64,000 nucleotides of DNA from the NCBI RefSeq assembly GCF_000295955.2, contig NZ_ALXE01000051.1:23914-87913 (forward strand), in the 5' to 3' direction. Under the pieces are notes generated by a model, which saw only the letters and a list, made by a program, of their open reading frames with translations, made no database searches and was not told where the DNA came from. This document shows positions 52,113-60,355 of this stretch, in pieces. Both the position numbers and the translations under genes were made by a program. Each line of letters begins with the position of its first letter. Position 1 is the stretch's first letter. The DNA comes from Pantoea sp. A4. GTDB lineage: Bacteria > Pseudomonadota > Gammaproteobacteria > Enterobacterales > Enterobacteriaceae.

Positions 52113-52457
52113 CTATTTATTTGGCAGATTATCGTACACGTCCAGAGCACGCGCGGTATACGTCAGCGCTGCACCGGTGTTCAGGTTAATGGCTACGGCC
52201 AGCGCTTCGGCGATCTCTTCACGCGTAGCACCGTGCTTAACTGCAGCGTCAACGTGTACGGCCAGGCAACCATCGCAACGGGTAGTCACGGCAACGGCCA
52301 GTGCAATCAGCTCATGGGTTTTGGGATCAAGATGCTTGTTTTCTGACGCCCCTTTATCCATCTGCTGAAAGCCTTTCATAAACTCTGGTTGCAGTTTGGC
52401 AAACTTACCGATGGTGGCTAGTAGGCCGCTGCGATATTCATTCCAGTTCAAAAACAT
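52113..52457 (-). CDS. Carboxymuconolactone decarboxylase / AhpD-like protein
   Basis: Small alpha-helical protein, 114 residues, with the AhpD-type redox motif CDGCLAVHVDAAVKHGATREEIAEAL (CXXC then His, ~62-70). Such proteins are peroxidase-linked or gamma-carboxymuconolactone decarboxylase-like; the CXXC argues for the peroxidase-like branch. GGAG precedes the ATG. Forms a probable unit with the downstream cupin gene (40-bp gap). Confidence 0.85.
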   Translation of the reverse strand: MFLNWNEYRSGLLATIGKFAKLQPEFMKGFQQMDKGASENKHLDPKTHELIALAVAVTTRCDGCLAVHVDAAVKHGATREEIAEALAVAINLNTGAALTYTARALDVYDNLPNK

Positions 52458-52681
52458 TCAAAACTCCGGCTATTTTTTGTCTCAGAAAAGTCATTACATG
52501 ACGTCGACAATACGCCCGTTAAAAAACCGGCCAGTATTACCTTTCGTTAAGGGCGATTATCAGAAAGCCTGACGACTTCAACAAATCAGATAATCTTGCG
52601 AAGCAGAGTAGAAATTCTATGCCGTGAGGTGAAAATTACGCGGCCGGCATGGTTGCCAGCGCAGCGTAATGTTTGAGTGGG

Positions 52682-53605
52682 CTATGAACGGCCTGAGATG
52701 ACATCCTGGAGAAGCCAGTCATGGAAAACGTTTACTTCATCGCGCATGACTTTTTGTTGCGGGGTGACCAGATAATAGGACCATTTGAGCGGCCACCGGT
52801 GGTCGGGGTGCAACTGGACCAACTGCCCTGTTTCAATATGGTTTTTCACCAGAGCGTGTCGGACAATAGCGACTCCTCTGCCGCTCAGGGCCGACAGGAT
52901 CACGGCTGAGGTAGAGTTAATATGCAGCCCGCTTTCCAGCGCTTCGGGTGCACCAACTGTCATCAGCACATTATCCCATGACGGAAATTCCGCGCCTGGA
53001 TGCGGTGTGTCATCGTGTATCAGTTTTTGCGTGGCGAGCCATTCACTGCAGGCCATTTTTACGGGTGGCACCAGGCGCGGGCTGCAAACCAGAACGGCTT
53101 CTTCATCCATCAGCCAGGTTTTACTCACGCCAGGCCAGTCGCCCTGTCCGCAGCGAATACCGATATCAGCCTCGCCATGCGACACGTCCATCAGCTTTTC
53201 AGTGACGTTAAGCCGCAGATCGATATTTTCGTGCGTTTCCGAAAATCGGTTCAGGCGATCCATCAGCCAGTTCATCACCAATACCTGCGAGGCTGTTACC
53301 ACTACTACCGAGCGCGACCGGCGACCCCGAAGCTTGTTTAACCCGGTTTCAAGCTTGTCGAGACCCTGTGTGATGTCTTGCAGCGCATCCTGCGCCTCGT
53401 CAACCAGCGTCAGCCGCTCTTTTCCTGAGCGGGTGCGGTGAAGAAGGGGGTGTCCGACCCAGTCCTCAAGCGAGCGTACCAGTTGGCCTACTGCGGCGGG
53501 CGTAACGCCCAGTTCCTGTGCCGCACCGGTAAAACTGCCGTGCCTGGCGGTGGCTTCAAAAGCATGCAGCCATTTAAGCCGGTTTAACGATCGCATAATA
53601 GACAT
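52682..53605 (-). CDS. LysR-family regulator (GcvA-like)
   Basis: Transcription factor, 307 residues; N-terminal helix-turn-helix LNRLKWLHAFEATARHGSFTGAAQELGVTPAAVGQLVRSLE, typical of the GcvA branch, and an effector domain from ~95. A second ATG at 53596 has a better-placed AGGA, so the protein may be three residues shorter. It is divergent from an SDR gene across ~170 bp that contains a weak CTGAG/CTCAG dyad (53657-53678), and probably controls the SDR/MFS side, the CMD/cupin side, or both. Confidence 0.8.
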   Translation of the reverse strand: MSIMRSLNRLKWLHAFEATARHGSFTGAAQELGVTPAAVGQLVRSLEDWVGHPLLHRTRSGKERLTLVDEAQDALQDITQGLDKLETGLNKLRGRRSRSVVVVTASQVLVMNWLMDRLNRFSETHENIDLRLNVTEKLMDVSHGEADIGIRCGQGDWPGVSKTWLMDEEAVLVCSPRLVPPVKMACSEWLATQKLIHDDTPHPGAEFPSWDNVLMTVGAPEALESGLHINSTSAVILSALSGRGVAIVRHALVKNHIETGQLVQLHPDHRWPLKWSYYLVTPQQKVMRDEVNVFHDWLLQDVISGRS

Positions 53606-53773
53606 CCTGATTTCATCATTTTCCTCAGTATACGCGAGCGAGAAAGATTTTCTTTCCTGAGTCGCAATTTCTTCTCAGTCGTCAATCAGGGGGCCGGGTG
53701 GCATTCTGATTTCACACAATGAGGAGCGTGACTTTTCATCTATAACAACTGTATGAATTTAAAGAGGTTAGTA

Positions 53774-54550
53774 ATGAACGCATCTTTTGCCGGTAAAAAA
53801 CTGTTAGTGGTTGGCGGTACAAGCGGTATGGGCTTCGAAACGGCAAAGCGGGTTCTGAAAAACGGTGGTAGCGTTGTGCTTGTGGGTAATCGCCAGGACA
53901 AAGCAGAGCAGGCTCGCCTGGCGCTGGCTGCCAGCGGCCAGGTTTCTATCATCGTTGCCGACCTGATGAAAGAAGAAGGTATGCAGCACGTGGTGGATAT
54001 CATTAACGCCGAACATAAAGATATCAGCCTGCTGGTCAATGCGGCTGGCGTGTTTTTCCCGAAAGCGTTCACCGAACATGAAGCGTCAGATTATGACATG
54101 TACATGAGCATTAACCGCGCGACGTTCTTTATTACCCGTGACGTGGTGCGCAATATGGTTGAGGCTGGCATTAAAGGCTCGATCGTTAATATCGGCTCCA
54201 TGTGGGCACAACAGGCCATTGGTGCCACTCCGTCCTCAGCTTATTCAATGGCCAAAGCCGGCCTGCACGCGCTGACTAAAAACCTGGCCATTGAGCTGGG
54301 TGAAAAGGGGATCCGCGTGAATGCGGTTTCTCCGGCGGTTGTTCACACGCCAATTTACGAAGGCTTCATTCCAAAAGACGACGTGAAGGATGTGATGAAC
54401 AGCTTTGACAGCTTCCATCCAATCGGTCGCGTGGGTACCCCGGCTGATATCGCTGAAACCGTTGCTTTTCTGCTTTCTGACCAGACTGGCTGGGTCACCG
54501 GCGCTATCTGGGATATCGATGGCGGTGTAATGGCTGGCCGTAACGCCTGA
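53774..54550 (+). CDS. Short-chain dehydrogenase/reductase
   Basis: Classical SDR, 258 residues. Cofactor motif GGTSGMG at ~12-18, NAAGVF ~88, catalytic Ser in IGSMWAQQ (~139) and Tyr-x3-Lys in AYSMAKAG (~157-161); the C-terminus WVTGAIWDIDGGVMAGRN is typical. AAAGAGG precedes ATG 53774, preferred over an ATG seven codons earlier. The Arg in GNRQDKAEQA suggests NADP preference (inference). Substrate unknown. Followed by a hairpin and an MFS gene. Confidence 0.83.
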   Translation: MNASFAGKKLLVVGGTSGMGFETAKRVLKNGGSVVLVGNRQDKAEQARLALAASGQVSIIVADLMKEEGMQHVVDIINAEHKDISLLVNAAGVFFPKAFTEHEASDYDMYMSINRATFFITRDVVRNMVEAGIKGSIVNIGSMWAQQAIGATPSSAYSMAKAGLHALTKNLAIELGEKGIRVNAVSPAVVHTPIYEGFIPKDDVKDVMNSFDSFHPIGRVGTPADIAETVAFLLSDQTGWVTGAIWDIDGGVMAGRNA

Positions 54551-54556
54551 TGAGCA

Positions 54557-54584
54557 TGCCGCACGTGCTTAAACGCGTGCGGCA
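54557..54584 (+). terminator. Hairpin after the SDR gene
   Basis: TGCCGCACG / CGTGCGGCA, perfect 9-bp arms with a 10-base loop, 6 bp after the SDR stop. Only a weak T run follows; it may act as a partial terminator before the MFS gene. Confidence 0.5.
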
Positions 54585-54678
54585 CTGGAGTCTTTATGCA
54601 AAACCAGACCGCGCATTTTTACCTTACCCGCTCCCGGTCTGGATGAGGTGCTCACCATGAATCAGGATGATTAATCAC

Positions 54679-55884
54679 ATGTCCGCAGAATATTTCCTGT
54701 CTGTAGCAGAACAGAAAAATAATATTATTCGTCTATCAGCCGCGCAGGCTCTCGCGGGTGCGAACTCCGTGGTTTTCTATGCCACGGGTGCCATTGTCGG
54801 CAATGCTATCGCCCCCAGCGGCGCGCTGGCAACGTTGCCCATCACCATGTTTGTCCTGGGGATGGCGGCCTGCATCCTGCCATTAGGTTCACTGGCGCGG
54901 AAAAAGGGGCGAAAAGCTGCATTCATGGTCGGCACCGGAACAGGCGTTATTACCGGACTGGCTGCAGCTCTCGCCGTCGTCGTTGGCTCATTTTTGCTGT
55001 TCTGCCTCGCGGCATTTTTGGGAGGCGCATATGCGGCCGTCGCGCTCAGCTTCCGTTTTGCCGCTACGGATGGCGTCGCGCCTGAACGCCGGGCTCGTGC
55101 TTTGTCGCTGGTTATGGGCGGCGGAGTGATAGCTGGCGTGGTGGGTCCTATGCTGGTTTCAGGAACGATGCACCTCTGGCCGCCTCACACCTTTGCCATC
55201 ACGTACCTCGCCCAGGCTCTCGTGGCCGTCATTTCGGCCTTCACACTCAAAGGCGTGAAAACCCCAGAACCTGTCGATGCAATAAAAACAGGTGGACGGC
55301 CTTTACGCGAAATTGTCAGCCAGCCAGGGTTTGGGCGCACCGTATTTAGCGGTGCGGTCACCTATATGGTGATGAACTTCCTGATGACGGCAGCACCGCT
55401 CTCGATGCACATGCACGGCATTTCTCAGCAGGCGTCCAATCTCGGTATTCAGTGGCATGTTATTGCCATGTATGGGCCGGGGTTTTTCACCGGCAAATTA
55501 ATTAACCGCTTTGGGGCCATGCGTATTGCGGCTGCGGGCCTGCTTATCACTGCATGCTCTGTCCTGGCTGGACTCGCCGGAACCAACATTTTCCACTACT
55601 GGCTGTCGCTGATTTTGCTGGGTCTGGGCTGGAATTTTGGCTTCACCGGTGCATCAATGAAGATCATTGAATATCACCGTCCTGAAGAGAAAACACAGGT
55701 TCAGTCCATGAACGATTTTGTGGTGTTTGGGGTGATGATCGTTGGGTCATTTTCTTCAGGCGCTCTGCTCAATCTCTACGGCTGGAACGCCGTCCTGTGG
55801 GGGTCTCTGGTTCCCATCGGGCTTGCCTTCTCCGGTATTGTTAACGAGTTGCGGGCAAAAAAGCAGAGTGAATTAAGTACCTGA
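54679..55884 (+). CDS. MFS transporter
   Basis: Major facilitator protein, 401 residues, 12 predicted helices. LGSLARKKGRKAAFMVGTGTG is a motif A-like loop; ERRARALSLVMGGGVIAGVVGPMLVSG follows in the first half. It resembles uncharacterised YfmO/MdtG-like permeases. The start is uncertain: ATG 54679 lies four bases after the stop of a five-codon reading frame (54657-54674) which has its own GAGGTG ribosome site, while ATG 54667 has no usable site. Same direction as the SDR gene; ended by a strong terminator. Confidence 0.78.
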   Translation: MSAEYFLSVAEQKNNIIRLSAAQALAGANSVVFYATGAIVGNAIAPSGALATLPITMFVLGMAACILPLGSLARKKGRKAAFMVGTGTGVITGLAAALAVVVGSFLLFCLAAFLGGAYAAVALSFRFAATDGVAPERRARALSLVMGGGVIAGVVGPMLVSGTMHLWPPHTFAITYLAQALVAVISAFTLKGVKTPEPVDAIKTGGRPLREIVSQPGFGRTVFSGAVTYMVMNFLMTAAPLSMHMHGISQQASNLGIQWHVIAMYGPGFFTGKLINRFGAMRIAAAGLLITACSVLAGLAGTNIFHYWLSLILLGLGWNFGFTGASMKIIEYHRPEEKTQVQSMNDFVVFGVMIVGSFSSGALLNLYGWNAVLWGSLVPIGLAFSGIVNELRAKKQSELST

Positions 55885-55936
55885 GGCGGTTTTATCTGTC
55901 GCCCGGAAGCGGGTTGTGTTGAGATGAAACGTATTT

Positions 55937-55975
55937 AAAGCCCAAAATCAACGAACATGATTTTGGGCTTTTTAG
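55937..55975. terminator. Strong intrinsic terminator after the MFS gene
   Basis: 14-bp perfect stem AAAGCCCAAAATCA / TGATTTTGGGCTTT with a 7-base loop and T-rich 3' side; the A-rich left arm lets it serve the convergent GNAT gene as well. Confidence 0.92.
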
Positions 55976-55997
55976 GCTTGTCTGCCGGGATAATAAA

Positions 55998-56489
55998 CTA
56001 CAGCGTCATGATCATTTCATGCCAGGCCATGCCGCCGTGATCTGACTCCGAGGGTTTGATATACGCGTAGCCGAATTTTCTGTAGAGCTCAACGTGATGC
56101 GTCTTGCACATAAGATGAATGGTTTTTTTGCCCATCTCTCTCATCGCACTGATAAATGCCCGCATCATTAAACTGGCGTAACCTTTGCCCTGATAATCGG
56201 GATCTAGCACCACTGACATGATCACAACGTTCGGCGCAGCGCCATCATGGCCGACCAACTCTTTAAACTCTTCGTCTGACATCACAACGTCCCAGGCACA
56301 CCCGGAATTGATGAAGCCAATCAACGTTCCATCCAGCTCCGCACAAAGAAATCCTTCGGGATACTGTTGGATACGGGTGGCAATTTTTTCCCGTGTAGCG
56401 GCTTCGTCACCTTCATAGGCCTCGCTTTCAATGGCATAACATCTGTCGAGGTCTGACATGCTGACTTGACGGAAAACTGGAGTGGTCAT
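55998..56489 (-). CDS. GNAT N-acetyltransferase
   Basis: Acetyl-CoA-dependent acetyltransferase, 163 residues. The core VVIMSVVLDPDYQGKGYASLMMRAFISAM (~95-120) contains the acetyl-CoA loop QGKGYA (R/Q-x-x-G-x-A) and the C-terminal CKTHHVELYRKFGYAYIKPSESDHGG matches the arylalkylamine N-acetyltransferase-like group. AGGTG precedes the ATG. Divergent from a LysR gene across 84 bp. Substrate unknown. Confidence 0.8.
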   Translation of the reverse strand: MTTPVFRQVSMSDLDRCYAIESEAYEGDEAATREKIATRIQQYPEGFLCAELDGTLIGFINSGCAWDVVMSDEEFKELVGHDGAAPNVVIMSVVLDPDYQGKGYASLMMRAFISAMREMGKKTIHLMCKTHHVELYRKFGYAYIKPSESDHGGMAWHEMIMTL

Positions 56490-56573
56490 TTTTCACCTGC
56501 GGTTTCTGATTCTGGACGGCAGCACTATACCCGAATAACATGATGAACATACTGCATTCTATTCATAGGTGAG

Positions 56574-57521
56574 ATGAACAATATGCATCATGAATTGCGT
56601 GTACTCGACATGAATCTGCTGCTTGTTTTTGATGCTATTTACCGGCATCGCAGAATAAATAGCGCTGCCGGAGAGCTGGCAACCAGTCCTTCGGCCTTGA
56701 GCCACGCGTTGTCACGGCTCAGGACAACCCTGGGTGATGAGCTTTTTGTCAGGCAGGGCAGTCACATGCAGCCCACGGCCAGAGCCCACGTCATCGCTCC
56801 CGGTTTATCTGCCGCGCTGAATGCAATGTCGGAAAGTTTGCGCTCAGCAAACGTATTTCGTCCTGAAAACAGCACCCAGACCTTCCGCTTTGCCGTAACA
56901 GACTACACGGCAGCCGTCTTTTTCCCGGCGCTGGTGACCCGTTTACAGCAGACTGCACCTGGCATATCGGTTAAAGCCATCTACTCTACGGGCTATGACT
57001 CGCTGGAAGACCTTGCCACCGGTAAAGTGGATTTCGCCATAGGATTTCAGACGCCGGAGATGCGCCATCACAGTCAGCTTGGCGTGATTGAGGGATTCAG
57101 AGATGACTATATGGTTGCCGTGAGCAGCCGTCACCCGCGCATCACTGACAATCTGACACTTGAGCAGTTTCTGGCGGAAGGCCATGTGGTGGTTAATCCG
57201 TGGAATGAAGCCCGCGGAACGATTGACCAGGAGCTGGAAAAACTGAATATCCGGCGGCGCACTGTGGTCGAACTTCCCAGCCTGTTATCCGCACCTGCCA
57301 TCGTCGCCAATTCAGAGCTGATCACCACACTGCCTGAAAGAGCAATGGCAACCCTGTTCAGCTCGGAAGCCTTGACCTGCTTTAAAGTGCCATTTTCTGT
57401 TCCGGCCTACGCGCTGAACGTCTACTTCCACAATGCTCGCAGCGTTACCCCGGGCCATTACTGGATGAGAGAACGCATACAAGAGTTGATGAACGCGTTA
57501 AATCATAAAGCAGCAACATGA
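56574..57521 (+). CDS. LysR-family regulator
   Basis: Transcription factor, 315 residues, of the NodD/LeuO-like branch by its N-terminus: LRVLDMNLLLVFDAIYRHRRINSAAGELATSPSALSHALSRLR. The effector domain starts ~90 (TFRFAVTDYTAAVFFP). GGTGAG lies close before the ATG; the second ATG at 56583 is a possible start. Divergent from the GNAT gene at 55998-56489, the likely target. Confidence 0.82.
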   Translation: MNNMHHELRVLDMNLLLVFDAIYRHRRINSAAGELATSPSALSHALSRLRTTLGDELFVRQGSHMQPTARAHVIAPGLSAALNAMSESLRSANVFRPENSTQTFRFAVTDYTAAVFFPALVTRLQQTAPGISVKAIYSTGYDSLEDLATGKVDFAIGFQTPEMRHHSQLGVIEGFRDDYMVAVSSRHPRITDNLTLEQFLAEGHVVVNPWNEARGTIDQELEKLNIRRRTVVELPSLLSAPAIVANSELITTLPERAMATLFSSEALTCFKVPFSVPAYALNVYFHNARSVTPGHYWMRERIQELMNALNHKAAT

Positions 57522-57679
57522 ATGACCCGTGGCTGCACTTCCAGGCACTTTATGAGGAGCAGCATACCAGCCCGAAATCATCAATGGAGAGAGAAGGGCT
57601 GCTTGTCTGGAATGTGACAATACCTGCACTTAAGACAAAAGAAGCGAACCCACAGGCGCTTCGGCAACATGGTAATTGA
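57518..57679 (+). CDS. Possible small ORF overlapping the LysR stop codon
   Basis: A 53-codon frame starts at the ATGA overlap with the LysR stop. The product (MNDPWLHFQALYEEQHTSP...) is soluble and matches no family I know. No ribosome site of its own. Coupled translation is possible, but a chance frame is at least as likely. Confidence 0.25.
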   Translation: MNDPWLHFQALYEEQHTSPKSSMEREGLLVWNVTIPALKTKEANPQALRQHGN

Positions 57680-57748
57680 CATTCTGGTGCGCGCTCCTTT
57701 ATTTTTTTTCTGGATAAATCTCCCGCCTTGTTCCCTCTGGAGCTTGTG

Positions 57749-58594
57749 ATGAAAATAGATCGAATACTGAACAATAATGTTGTTATCACGGTTGATGACA
57801 ATTTGCAGGAAATGGTGCTAATGGGTAAGGGGATCGGCTTTAACAAAAAAGCCGGAGAAGAGATTAATTTGTCCCAGGTTGAAAAAACGTTTTCACTGGA
57901 TAATGCCTACAGCGACCATTTCAGGTCATTACTGGATCAGGTTTCGAAAGAGTGCATTCTTGCCACGGAGGCGATCATTTCTCTGGCCCGTAGTCGACTT
58001 CCCGGAAAGCTACACGACAGTTTATTAATTTCACTGGTTGATCACTTACACTATGCACTACAGCGATTTTCAGAGAATGTCAGCATTCAAAATGCATTGC
58101 TGTGGGAAATCAAGAAAGTTTACCCACACGAGTACGCTATCGGAAAAGACGCGCTTCAGATTATCTGTCAGCATACCGGCACGCTGCTACCCGAAGACGA
58201 AGCCGGTTTTATCGCTTTGCATCTGGTCAATGCCCAGCTCAATGATAATATGCAGAACACGATGAAGATCACACGTTTTATGCAAGATATATTAAGCCTG
58301 GTGGCTTATCACTTTGATATTAGCTATCAGGAGTCGGCATTAAGCTATCAGCGTTTTGTCACCCATCTAAAATTTTTTGCTCAGCGCATCCTGGATAAAA
58401 AACACCTCACCACTGGCGATACTGAACTGGCAGAGTTAGTGAGAAATAAATACAAAGACGCCTACGCCTGCGCTATAAAAATCAGTCAATACAGTGAATT
58501 GCATCACGATCACCAGCTGACGATTGATGAGCTGATGTTTCTAACTATCCACATTGAGCAGGTAAAAATATCTATTCCTACTGAAGATAAATAA
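57749..58594 (+). CDS. BglG/LicT-family transcriptional antiterminator
   Basis: RNA-binding antiterminator controlled by PTS phosphorylation, 281 residues. The CAT RNA-binding domain is residues 1-55 (MKIDRILNNNVVITVDDNLQEMVLMGKGIGF). PRD1 (~65-170) has LVDHLHYALQR and PRD2 (~175-278) has LVAYHFDI and LTIHIEQ with the regulatory histidines. GGAGC precedes ATG 57749. It lies 232 bp upstream of the EIIBC gene; between them are a promoter, a RAT site and a terminator, the standard target of this protein. Closest in layout to LicT/BglG/ArbG systems. Confidence 0.92.
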   Translation: MKIDRILNNNVVITVDDNLQEMVLMGKGIGFNKKAGEEINLSQVEKTFSLDNAYSDHFRSLLDQVSKECILATEAIISLARSRLPGKLHDSLLISLVDHLHYALQRFSENVSIQNALLWEIKKVYPHEYAIGKDALQIICQHTGTLLPEDEAGFIALHLVNAQLNDNMQNTMKITRFMQDILSLVAYHFDISYQESALSYQRFVTHLKFFAQRILDKKHLTTGDTELAELVRNKYKDAYACAIKISQYSELHHDHQLTIDELMFLTIHIEQVKISIPTEDK

Positions 58595-58605
58595 CACTTA
58601 TTTTT

Positions 58606-58676
58606 TGTGAAGAGCTTCACACAGTGTCATAACGTTAAGAAAAACACTTGTCGGAACGAAAGTTTGAGGTTATAAA
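58606..58676 (+). promoter_or_regulatory. CRP-dependent promoter of the beta-glucoside PTS operon
   Basis: A perfect CRP site TGTGA-AGAGCT-TCACA is at 58606-58621. TTGTCG (58648-58653), a 17-bp spacer and TATAAA (58671-58676) form a good sigma-70 promoter with start near 58683. CRP is centred at about -70, a class I position. The RNA would begin just before the RAT site at 58690. Confidence 0.8.
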
Positions 58677-58689
58677 TTTTTTCATAACA

Positions 58690-58731
58690 GGATTGTTATC
58701 TTCTCGCTTCATCAGCGCGTTGAGCAAAACC
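58690..58731 (+). promoter_or_regulatory. RAT site (ribonucleic antiterminator)
   Basis: The 5' half GGATTGTTA and 3' half GCAAAACCT are the conserved ends of BglG/LicT RNA targets as in the E. coli bgl leader. The 3' end overlaps the left arm of the following terminator, so antiterminator and terminator are mutually exclusive. The central part is longer than in the classical ~30-nt RAT. Confidence 0.82.
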
Positions 58732-58782
58732 TAACTTCATCTCCCGAATCAGTTCAACGGGAAGGAAAGTTAGGTTTTTTTT
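58727..58782 (+). terminator. Conditional intrinsic terminator in the bgl leader
   Basis: Stem AAACCTAACTT (58727-58737) / AAGTTAGGTTT (58767-58777) followed by a long T run, 45 bp before the EIIBC start. Its left arm is shared with the RAT site, giving phosphorylation-controlled readthrough. Confidence 0.9.
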
Positions 58783-58826
58783 TGCCTAAAATTTCCTTCT
58801 CAGGAAATTCTGATAAGAGGTAAGTT

Positions 58827-60260
58827 ATGGGATATGCCCATTTATGTGCTGAGATCATAAACGGTGTAGGGGGTAAGGATAACATTGTCAGCGTTATTCA
58901 TTGCGCTACGCGCCTGCGTTTTAAATTGAAAAATAGCAGTCTTTCTCAGGCGGATAAATTAAATCAGGTGGCGGGTGTTATTACCGTTGTGGAAAGCGGC
59001 GGACAGTTTCAGGTAGTTATCGGTAGCCATGTCGGTGAAGTGTACAATCAGCTTGTTGAATCAATTCCTGATAATAACCAGGGGGAGGGTATCGATGATA
59101 ACGCCTCATCAACTTCATCTCCTCGTGGGTTTAAAGCGATATTAAATGGCGCCATTGATATTATTTCCAGTATCTTCGCACCGCTGCTGGGGATATTGGT
59201 GGCCGCAGGGCTATTAAAAGGCTCGCTGATCATTGCCACACTGTTTAACTGGATAAATAAAGAGGGCGGCACATATCTGATCCTTTTTGCTGCCAGTGAT
59301 GCGGTATTTTTCTTTATGCCCGTCCTGCTGGGATATACCGCAGGGAAAAAGTTCGGCGGCAATCCGCTGGTCACGCTGGTGTTGGGTGCCGCTATGGTTC
59401 ATCCCTCGCTGATTGAAGCCTTTCACACCACTCAGGCCGATCCGGCACAGCATTATTCGTTTATGGCTATCCCGGTCACTTTTATCAATTACAGTTCAAC
59501 GGTGATCCCGGTGATACTCGCGGCCTGGTTCAGCTGCTGGCTGGAAAAACGGTTCAACCGCTGGTTACCGGCATCCATTCGCACCTTCGTGACGCCCTTT
59601 TTGTGCCTGGCGATCGCCTTACCGGCTACCTTCCTCGTCATTGGCCCACTGGCCACGGAGCTCAGTTCCGCCATCGGCACCGGGTATAACTGGGTCTGGC
59701 ATCTCAATCCCACCTTTGCAGGCGCAGTCTTTGGCGCACTGTGGCAGGTTTGCGTGATTTTTGGTCTGCATTGGGGGCTGGCACCGTTGATGATCAATAA
59801 CCTTATGACCACAGGTGTGGATACGGTTTCTGTACTGGTTCAGGCTGCGGTCTGGGCTCAGGCGGGCGCCACGCTGGGTGTCTGGTTGCGCACCCGTGAC
59901 ACAGCGTTGAAACGTATTGCCGGGCCATCATTCCTCTCCAGCATTTTCGGCATCACCGAACCTGCAATCTATGGCGTTAACCTGCCGCTGAAGCGTCCGT
60001 TTGTGTTTGGCTGCATGGGCGGTGCTATCGGAGGGGCGATTATCGGCTATTACCACGGCACTGCCTATGCCTTTGGAGGGTTGGGGATTTTTGCCTTCCC
60101 ATCCTTTATCTCGCCATCAGGTCTCGATACCGGTTTTTGGGGAATTGTGATCGGTTCTACCGTCGCCTTCCTGTTCGCCTTTATCAGCAGTTGGATGGTC
60201 GGCATACCGCGTTCGGTTCCTGACCCTCAAGCGGAGCTACGTCCGGCTGCACCGCGCTAA
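58827..60260 (+). CDS. PTS beta-glucoside-type EIIBC component
   Basis: Membrane transporter that imports and phosphorylates an aryl-beta-glucoside or cellobiose-like sugar, 477 residues. The EIIB domain (1-85) has the phosphorylated Cys26 in IHCATRLRF; the EIIC domain (~105-465) has ten or so helices with GITEPAIYGVNLP (substrate-site Glu). There is no C-terminal EIIA domain, unlike E. coli BglF (625 residues), so phosphate must come from a separate IIA such as IIA-Glc, as for AscF or TreB. AGAGG precedes the ATG. Followed by the hydrolase gene after 95 bp. Confidence 0.9.
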   Translation: MGYAHLCAEIINGVGGKDNIVSVIHCATRLRFKLKNSSLSQADKLNQVAGVITVVESGGQFQVVIGSHVGEVYNQLVESIPDNNQGEGIDDNASSTSSPRGFKAILNGAIDIISSIFAPLLGILVAAGLLKGSLIIATLFNWINKEGGTYLILFAASDAVFFFMPVLLGYTAGKKFGGNPLVTLVLGAAMVHPSLIEAFHTTQADPAQHYSFMAIPVTFINYSSTVIPVILAAWFSCWLEKRFNRWLPASIRTFVTPFLCLAIALPATFLVIGPLATELSSAIGTGYNWVWHLNPTFAGAVFGALWQVCVIFGLHWGLAPLMINNLMTTGVDTVSVLVQAAVWAQAGATLGVWLRTRDTALKRIAGPSFLSSIFGITEPAIYGVNLPLKRPFVFGCMGGAIGGAIIGYYHGTAYAFGGLGIFAFPSFISPSGLDTGFWGIVIGSTVAFLFAFISSWMVGIPRSVPDPQAELRPAAPR

Positions 60261-60355
60261 CACTTTAGTTTCATCCCTTCCACCCTGAGTTTCCCCTCCT
60301 GGCTGCCTGAGGCTGCCGGACGGGCAGGGTATGGCCTAAAAATGAGGACTACTAT

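Noticed and set aside
54596..54646. 16-residue peptide gene
   Set aside because: No ribosome site and no recognisable family; kept only as part of the mini-frame observation.
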